The position numbers were made by a program, and so were the translations under genes. Below, in pieces: positions 7,146 to 10,721 of a DNA stretch of 10,721 nucleotides. A model generated the notes under the pieces. That model did not search any database, was not told the origin of the DNA, and was given only the letters and a program-made list of their open reading frames with translations. How positions within the stretch are numbered: the stretch's first letter is position 1; the number at the start of each line of letters is the position of its first letter. The DNA comes from Archaeoglobales archaeon (GTDB lineage: Archaea > Halobacteriota > Archaeoglobi > Archaeoglobales > Archaeoglobaceae), in contig QMZD01000028.1 of assembly GCA_003662985.1 (NCBI GenBank), forward strand, positions 1 through 10,721, in the 5' to 3' direction.

Positions 7146-8049
7146 AAAAGAAAGTAAAGATGTAAAAGTCCAGATAATGGGTGCTGGGGCTATAGGTTCT
7201 CTTTTTGGCGCTCTAATCCAGCTTTCCGGGTTTAGCGTACATTATGTCGCCCGTGGTAGGCAACTCGAAGCTTTGAAAGAAAATGGGTTGACCATTACCG
7301 GATTGATTGAAGGGCATTTGAGGGTTGACGTGAGTAATAGACCAGAAGAGGCAGATCTAACGATTGTGGCTGTGAAGGCATACGATACAGAAGGGGCTGC
7401 GAAAATGCTTTCTGAAGTTGATTGCGGAATTACTTTCACGATCCAGAACGGGATAGGCAATGTCGAGATTCTCTCAAAGTATTTGGAAAGAGTAGTTGGA
7501 GGCGTAACCACCTATGGTGCCAATCTTGTCGGGCCAGGAATCGTCAACTACGCTGGAAAAGGGGTGGTTTATGCGGGAAATGACGGATACGCAAGCGAGG
7601 AGGCAAAATTTGTTAAAAGGGTCCTTGAGAAGGGCTTCAACTGCGAGCTGGTTGATGATATAAGCTTCAGAATATGGAGCAAGGCCATAGTTAATGCTGC
7701 AATAAATCCGTTAACGGCAATCTGTAGGGTTAGGAATGGAAAGATCGTTGAAGTTGAGGAGCTATGGAGTATTGCCAAAGCAGTTGTTAAGGAGGGAGTT
7801 GAAGTTTTGAAGAAAATTGGTTTGCCAGAGACAGACTTCATCGAAATGGTTAGAGATGTCGCAACAAAAACCTCTAAAAACAGATCATCAATGCTTCAAG
7901 ATGTTGAAAATGGAAAGAAGACGGAGATAGACTTTATAAACGGGGAGATCGTAAGAAGAGCTGAAGAACTTGGACTAGAAGCTCCGACAAACAAAATCCT
8001 CTTGAAACTCGTTAAGGGGGTTGAGAAAGCATATGGTATCATTGAATGA
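7138..8049 (+). CDS. panE: 2-dehydropantoate 2-reductase (ketopantoate reductase)
   Basis: It reduces ketopantoate to pantoate with NAD(P)H for coenzyme A synthesis. In archaea pantoate kinase and phosphopantothenate synthetase act next. The 303-residue protein has the Rossmann motif GAGAIG (15-20), Lys80 (AVKAYD), Asn104 (IQNGIGN) and the C-terminal catalytic set: Lys182, Asn186 and Asn190 in WSKAIVNAAINPLTAI, Ser251 in KNRSSMLQD, and Glu263 in KKTEIDFINGE. These match Lys176, Asn180, Asn184, Ser244 and Glu256 of E. coli PanE. ATG at 7138 lies inside the end of the ThiI-like gene, with GGTGTGATC immediately upstream acting as a ribosome-binding site. Upstream in-frame starts at 7111 and 7114 are less likely. 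The overlap suggests translational coupling. Confidence 0.92.
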   Translation: MPEKESKDVKVQIMGAGAIGSLFGALIQLSGFSVHYVARGRQLEALKENGLTITGLIEGHLRVDVSNRPEEADLTIVAVKAYDTEGAAKMLSEVDCGITFTIQNGIGNVEILSKYLERVVGGVTTYGANLVGPGIVNYAGKGVVYAGNDGYASEEAKFVKRVLEKGFNCELVDDISFRIWSKAIVNAAINPLTAICRVRNGKIVEVEELWSIAKAVVKEGVEVLKKIGLPETDFIEMVRDVATKTSKNRSSMLQDVENGKKTEIDFINGEIVRRAEELGLEAPTNKILLKLVKGVEKAYGIIE

Positions 8050-8491
8050 GGTTATCAGTGTCGCTATCGTCTCAGCACTCCCAATTTCAGAGTTGAGAGG
8101 GGGCATTCCGCTGGCCCTCTACTATGGTTTTCCCCCATTACAAGCATATCTGATTTCTGTGCTTGCAAACGCACTTCCCGTTCCATTTCTCCTGCTGTTT
8201 TTAGAGAAAATAGGAAAGATCGTGGATAGATGGAGCCTTACCTCCAGAATCTACAGATACTTCATCGAAAGAACTGAGAGAAAAAGAGATATTATAGACC
8301 GGTATGGATACGTAGGGCTAACCATTTTTGTTTCCATCCCCCTCCCCGTGACAGGAGCTTGGACGGGGAGTCTCCTTGCCTTTCTTCTAGGGCTTAAAAC
8401 GATAAAATCCTTCTCTTTTATATTCATTGGAATTTTGATTGCAGGATTGATTGTTTCTCTAGCTTCCCTTGGAATTCTCAGCCTTTTTTGA
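8033..8491 (+). CDS. Small multi-pass membrane protein, COG2426 family
   Basis: The 152-residue product is hydrophobic with about four membrane segments, near residues 6-32, 36-60, 92-120 and 126-152. A charged loop (62-90, rich in Arg, Lys and Glu) separates the two halves. The conserved family motifs SELRGGIPLALYYG (19-32) and PLPVTGAWTGSLLAFLLG (103-120) are present. Databases call this family a putative small multidrug export protein; that function is weakly supported, and a DedA-like lipid or ion role is equally possible. ATG at 8033 overlaps the ketopantoate reductase gene by 17 bases, with GGGGG at 8016-8020 as a distant ribosome-binding site. An in-frame TTG at 8021 is an alternative start. 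It probably ends the transcript that begins with the ThiI-like gene. Confidence 0.8.
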   Translation: MVSLNEVISVAIVSALPISELRGGIPLALYYGFPPLQAYLISVLANALPVPFLLLFLEKIGKIVDRWSLTSRIYRYFIERTERKRDIIDRYGYVGLTIFVSIPLPVTGAWTGSLLAFLLGLKTIKSFSFIFIGILIAGLIVSLASLGILSLF

Positions 8492-8500
8492 GTCTTTTTT
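8484..8500 (+). terminator. T-rich archaeal terminator
   Basis: Two runs of six T (8484-8489 and 8495-8500) span the stop codon of the membrane protein gene. T-tracts without a hairpin are the usual archaeal termination signal. The strongly AT-rich spacer that follows, to about 8570, holds no gene that I can see. Confidence 0.5.
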
Positions 8501-8571
8501 GATATACTCCATATTTTATTAAAAAATTAAAAGGATATTTTTCAGATTCCTAATCATTTTTATCCAAAAAA

Positions 8572-8579
8572 CTTTAAAA
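8572..8579 (+). promoter_or_regulatory. TATA box of the CBS/CBS/RNA ligase operon
   Basis: CTTTAAAA, preceded by an A-rich BRE-like stretch, predicts a start near 8602. That leaves a very short leader containing GGTGAT, which is complementary to the 16S rRNA 3' end. Confidence 0.55.
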
Positions 8580-8607
8580 CCCCTCATTGTTTTTGATTTA
8601 GCGGGTG

Positions 8608-9168
8608 ATGGAAATGCAGCATGATATACCAGTGAAGGAAGTAATGACAAGAGAGGTTTGTACAGCACTTTTGGAGGATTCCCTACTCAACGCATCGAGA
8701 AAAATGATTGAATACGGTGTAGGAAGTATCGTTGTAATGGAAAACGGGAATCCAGTAGGAATTGTTACTGAAAAAGACATGATCGAAAAAGTTATTTCAA
8801 GGAACAAAGTTCCTTCCGAAGTACTTCTCAAAGATATCATGACTTACCCCCTGATCGTTATCCCTCCCCTTACAAGTCTTAGAGAAGCAGCCCAAATTAT
8901 GTTAAAAAAGGGAATAAGAAGACTTCCCGTTGTCGAAAATGGGAAACTTGTTGGAATTATCACGGACAATGACATTCTCAGTGTCTCACTTGACCTGATA
9001 GAATCCAGCGATATTGAAAACTATAAAATGCTACTCCGAGAAAATACCTTTGTTCTTGAAGAGATCGGTTTCGGAAAGTGCGAAAAATGCGGTAAGCTTA
9101 CCGACAGACTCATCGAAGTTAACGGACTCAAGCTCTGCGAAGACTGTGCAGAGCTTAGCGAGGAGTAA
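8608..9168 (+). CDS. CBS-pair protein with C-terminal zinc ribbon
   Basis: The 186-residue protein has two CBS domains, about 10-66 and 75-130, which together form a Bateman module. Each ends in the nucleotide-binding GxxTxxD pattern: GIVTEKD (51-57) and GIITDND (116-122). Such modules bind adenine nucleotides or S-adenosylmethionine. The C-terminus holds a zinc ribbon with CxxC pairs at Cys158/161 and Cys177/180. This combination is seen in archaea and could link ligand sensing to nucleic-acid or protein contact, which is inference. The start is uncertain within six bases: ATG 8608, or ATG 8614, which sits better after GGTGAT at 8604-8609. It is the first gene of a cluster; the next begins 15 bases after the stop. 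Confidence 0.88.
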   Translation: MEMQHDIPVKEVMTREVCTALLEDSLLNASRKMIEYGVGSIVVMENGNPVGIVTEKDMIEKVISRNKVPSEVLLKDIMTYPLIVIPPLTSLREAAQIMLKKGIRRLPVVENGKLVGIITDNDILSVSLDLIESSDIENYKMLLRENTFVLEEIGFGKCEKCGKLTDRLIEVNGLKLCEDCAELSEE

Positions 9169-9170
9169 TC

Positions 9171-9175
9171 GGAGG
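9171..9175 (+). promoter_or_regulatory. Shine-Dalgarno of the four-CBS protein
   Basis: GGAGG eight bases before ATG at 9184, in a 15-base intergenic gap. It fixes that start and supports translation from a shared mRNA. Confidence 0.65.
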
Positions 9176-9183
9176 AAAATTGA

Positions 9184-10122
9184 ATGATAAATAAAGACAG
9201 CTATTCTCGTGAGAAACCAAGTAGAGAGAAGAAATTACCCAAAAAGCAAAAGAGTGGAGAAATAATGGATTACTGCACAACAAACGTTGTGACGATACCA
9301 CCAACCTCAACCATAATGTCCGCTGTGAAGTCGATGTTGAAATACAACTTCAGAAGAGTCCCGATAGCAGATGCAGGAACCAGAAGACTTGAAGGAATTA
9401 TCACTAGTACCGATATCATCAACTTTTTTGGTGGCGGTCCAAAATACCAAATCGTCCAAAATAGGTATAATGGAAATTTGATGGCCGCTGTGAATGAGGA
9501 AGTGGAAGAGATAATGGAGAAAGAAGTTGTGAGTGTGGAGTTCACTTCCTCGCTAGAAGATGCTATCGAACTTATGCTTGAAAAGAGAGTTGGTGGTTGC
9601 CCTATAATCGATAAAGGAGACATCATCCTTGGAATAATAACTGAAAAAGATGTTCTGAACTACCTATCGGAGAACGGAGAGATCGATGGTTATGTCAGCG
9701 ACTACATGACCAGGGGTGTTATCACGGCAACCCCAGACACAACCGTTGAGGAAGCGATGAAGACTATGATCTCCGAGAGGATGCGAAGGCTTCCAATCAT
9801 CAAAGACGGAATACTAATAGGCCTAATAACCGCAAGAGAGTTGCTCAGGTACTTTGGCAAGGGAGAGGCTTTCAAGATGCTAACCACCGGTGATATCAAA
9901 GATGCTCTTGTCCAGCCTGTATCCAAGATTCTTTCAAACGATGAACTTAGGGTGTATAAAGAACCTCTTACGGTGCATCCCGATACAAGGATTTCTGAAG
10001 TTGTTCAGCAGATGAAAGGAGCTGGCTACGGTGTGGCTCTAATTGTCAACAATGGAAGTCTGGAGGGAATCATCACCGAAAGGGATCTTGTCAAATTCCT
10101 CTATTCCAAAATGAAGAAATGA
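9184..10122 (+). CDS. Four-CBS-domain protein, AMPK-gamma-like nucleotide sensor
   Basis: The 312-residue protein opens with a basic, Lys/Arg-rich tail (residues 4-26), followed by four CBS repeats at about 28-83, 108-162, 173-225 and 245-308. Nucleotide-site signatures are GIITSTD (71-77), GIITEKD (150-156), GLITARE (213-219, Glu replacing the usual Asp) and GIITERD (295-301). Four CBS domains in one chain is the layout of the AMPK gamma subunit and of the Methanocaldococcus protein MJ1225, which binds AMP, ADP and ATP. Energy-charge sensing is therefore a reasonable expectation, not proof. No kinase or other catalytic domain is fused, so it probably acts by protein contact. Its stop codon overlaps the RNA ligase start (ATGA), and the CBS zinc-ribbon gene is just upstream, indicating a single operon. 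Confidence 0.88.
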   Translation: MINKDSYSREKPSREKKLPKKQKSGEIMDYCTTNVVTIPPTSTIMSAVKSMLKYNFRRVPIADAGTRRLEGIITSTDIINFFGGGPKYQIVQNRYNGNLMAAVNEEVEEIMEKEVVSVEFTSSLEDAIELMLEKRVGGCPIIDKGDIILGIITEKDVLNYLSENGEIDGYVSDYMTRGVITATPDTTVEEAMKTMISERMRRLPIIKDGILIGLITARELLRYFGKGEAFKMLTTGDIKDALVQPVSKILSNDELRVYKEPLTVHPDTRISEVVQQMKGAGYGVALIVNNGSLEGIITERDLVKFLYSKMKK

Positions 10123-10721
10123 GTTTTGTAGCAGAGGCTCTAAACCTTTCCCCTTCGGCTGCAAGGAGGCTGGAGGAAAGGAACATCCTAAGGGAAGCTC
10201 TCATCCCTCATGACTTCTTTTCTGACGTTCTCGATGCTTTCAAGCTGGACAAGAAGTTTGGTGAGTTTGAGGAGGGGACGGTTATTGCAAAAACAACCGA
10301 TGGAGTTGAGATCGTCAGAGGTTACCCTAAAATTCGAAGGGCCTTAACCCTCTATCCAACGATAAAACGGCATTTCAGAGATAAAGTTGCGATAGAAGAA
10401 AAGATGAATGGTTATAATGCTAGACTCGTTCTTTTCGGGGAGAATATTTACGCAATAACGAGAAGGGGGTTCTTCTGCCCGTACACAACTGAAAAGGCGA
10501 GAGATTTAATAAATGATAGCTTCTTCAAAGACCATCCTGAACTCATACTTTGCGGCGAGGCTGTGGGAAGTGAATCCCCTTTCGTCGTAAAGGAGACCTA
10601 TGGAAAGGGCATTGATTTCTTTGTATTCGATATCAGGGAGAAAAGAACGAACAAACCAATGACAATAGAGTTCAAAGAACGTGCAAGTAAGGAATATGGC
10701 TTTAAAATAGCACCGATTCTC
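10119..10721 (+). CDS. ATP-dependent RNA ligase, Rnl3 family (partial, runs off window)
   Basis: The frame stays open for 201 codons to the window edge, so only the N-terminal part is seen. The family is the homodimeric archaeal RNA ligase typified by Pyrococcus abyssi Pab1020 and Methanothermobacter MthRnl. It seals or circularises RNA through a ligase-AMP intermediate. Motif I is EEKMNGYNAR with Lys95 as the expected AMP-accepting residue, near the catalytic Lys of the characterised enzymes; the usual Asp of KxDG is Asn97 here. Downstream, ITRRGFFCPYT (about 116-126), CGEAVG (motif III, about 149-154) and IDFFVFDI (IIIa) follow. Motifs IV and V and the dimerisation domain lie beyond the window. 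ATG at 10119 overlaps the CBS gene stop as ATGA, indicating coupled translation. Confidence 0.9.
   Translation, partial: MSFVAEALNLSPSAARRLEERNILREALIPHDFFSDVLDAFKLDKKFGEFEEGTVIAKTTDGVEIVRGYPKIRRALTLYPTIKRHFRDKVAIEEKMNGYNARLVLFGENIYAITRRGFFCPYTTEKARDLINDSFFKDHPELILCGEAVGSESPFVVKETYGKGIDFFVFDIREKRTNKPMTIEFKERASKEYGFKIAPIL

Overview
The window looks like a chromosomal segment of a euryarchaeon. It carries the large subunit of the archaeal family-D DNA polymerase, an initiator tRNA with no encoded CCA end, an archaeal-type homodimeric RNA ligase, and TATA-like boxes about 26 bases upstream of several starts. The gene content and moderate GC resemble Archaeoglobales or a relative, but that placement is an inference. 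I see no insertion sequence, prophage, CRISPR array or other sign of recent transfer.

Left third (1-1975), minus strand: an initiator tRNA-Met; a NikR-type nickel-responsive regulator with all four nickel ligands; a SpoVG-family protein whose best start is an internal TTG; and a TatD-like TIM-barrel metal hydrolase. The hydrolase is divergent from the next gene across only 38 bp, with two overlapping, oppositely directed promoters placed so that both genes would be leaderless.

Middle (1976-8491), plus strand: a metallo-beta-lactamase-fold hydrolase; the 1156-residue PolD large subunit (DP2), free of inteins, with PCNA-binding-like motifs at both ends; then a tightly overlapping trio. The trio is a THUMP/ThiI-like protein with a degenerate PP-loop, a ketopantoate reductase (CoA pathway) and a small multi-pass membrane protein of the COG2426 type. 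A T-rich terminator and an AT-rich spacer close this block.

Right part (8492-10721), plus strand: a new promoter drives a likely three-gene operon. It comprises a CBS-pair protein with a zinc ribbon, a four-CBS protein resembling the AMPK gamma subunit, and the first 201 codons of an Rnl3-type ATP-dependent RNA ligase, which overlaps the previous gene by ATGA and runs off the window. Adenine-nucleotide sensing domains next to an ATP-consuming RNA ligase is the most suggestive functional pairing here.

The points most worth following up are the SpoVG homologue in an archaeon, the second (N-terminal) PIP-like motif of DP2, the PP-loop-dead ThiI relative, and the CBS/CBS/RNA-ligase operon.
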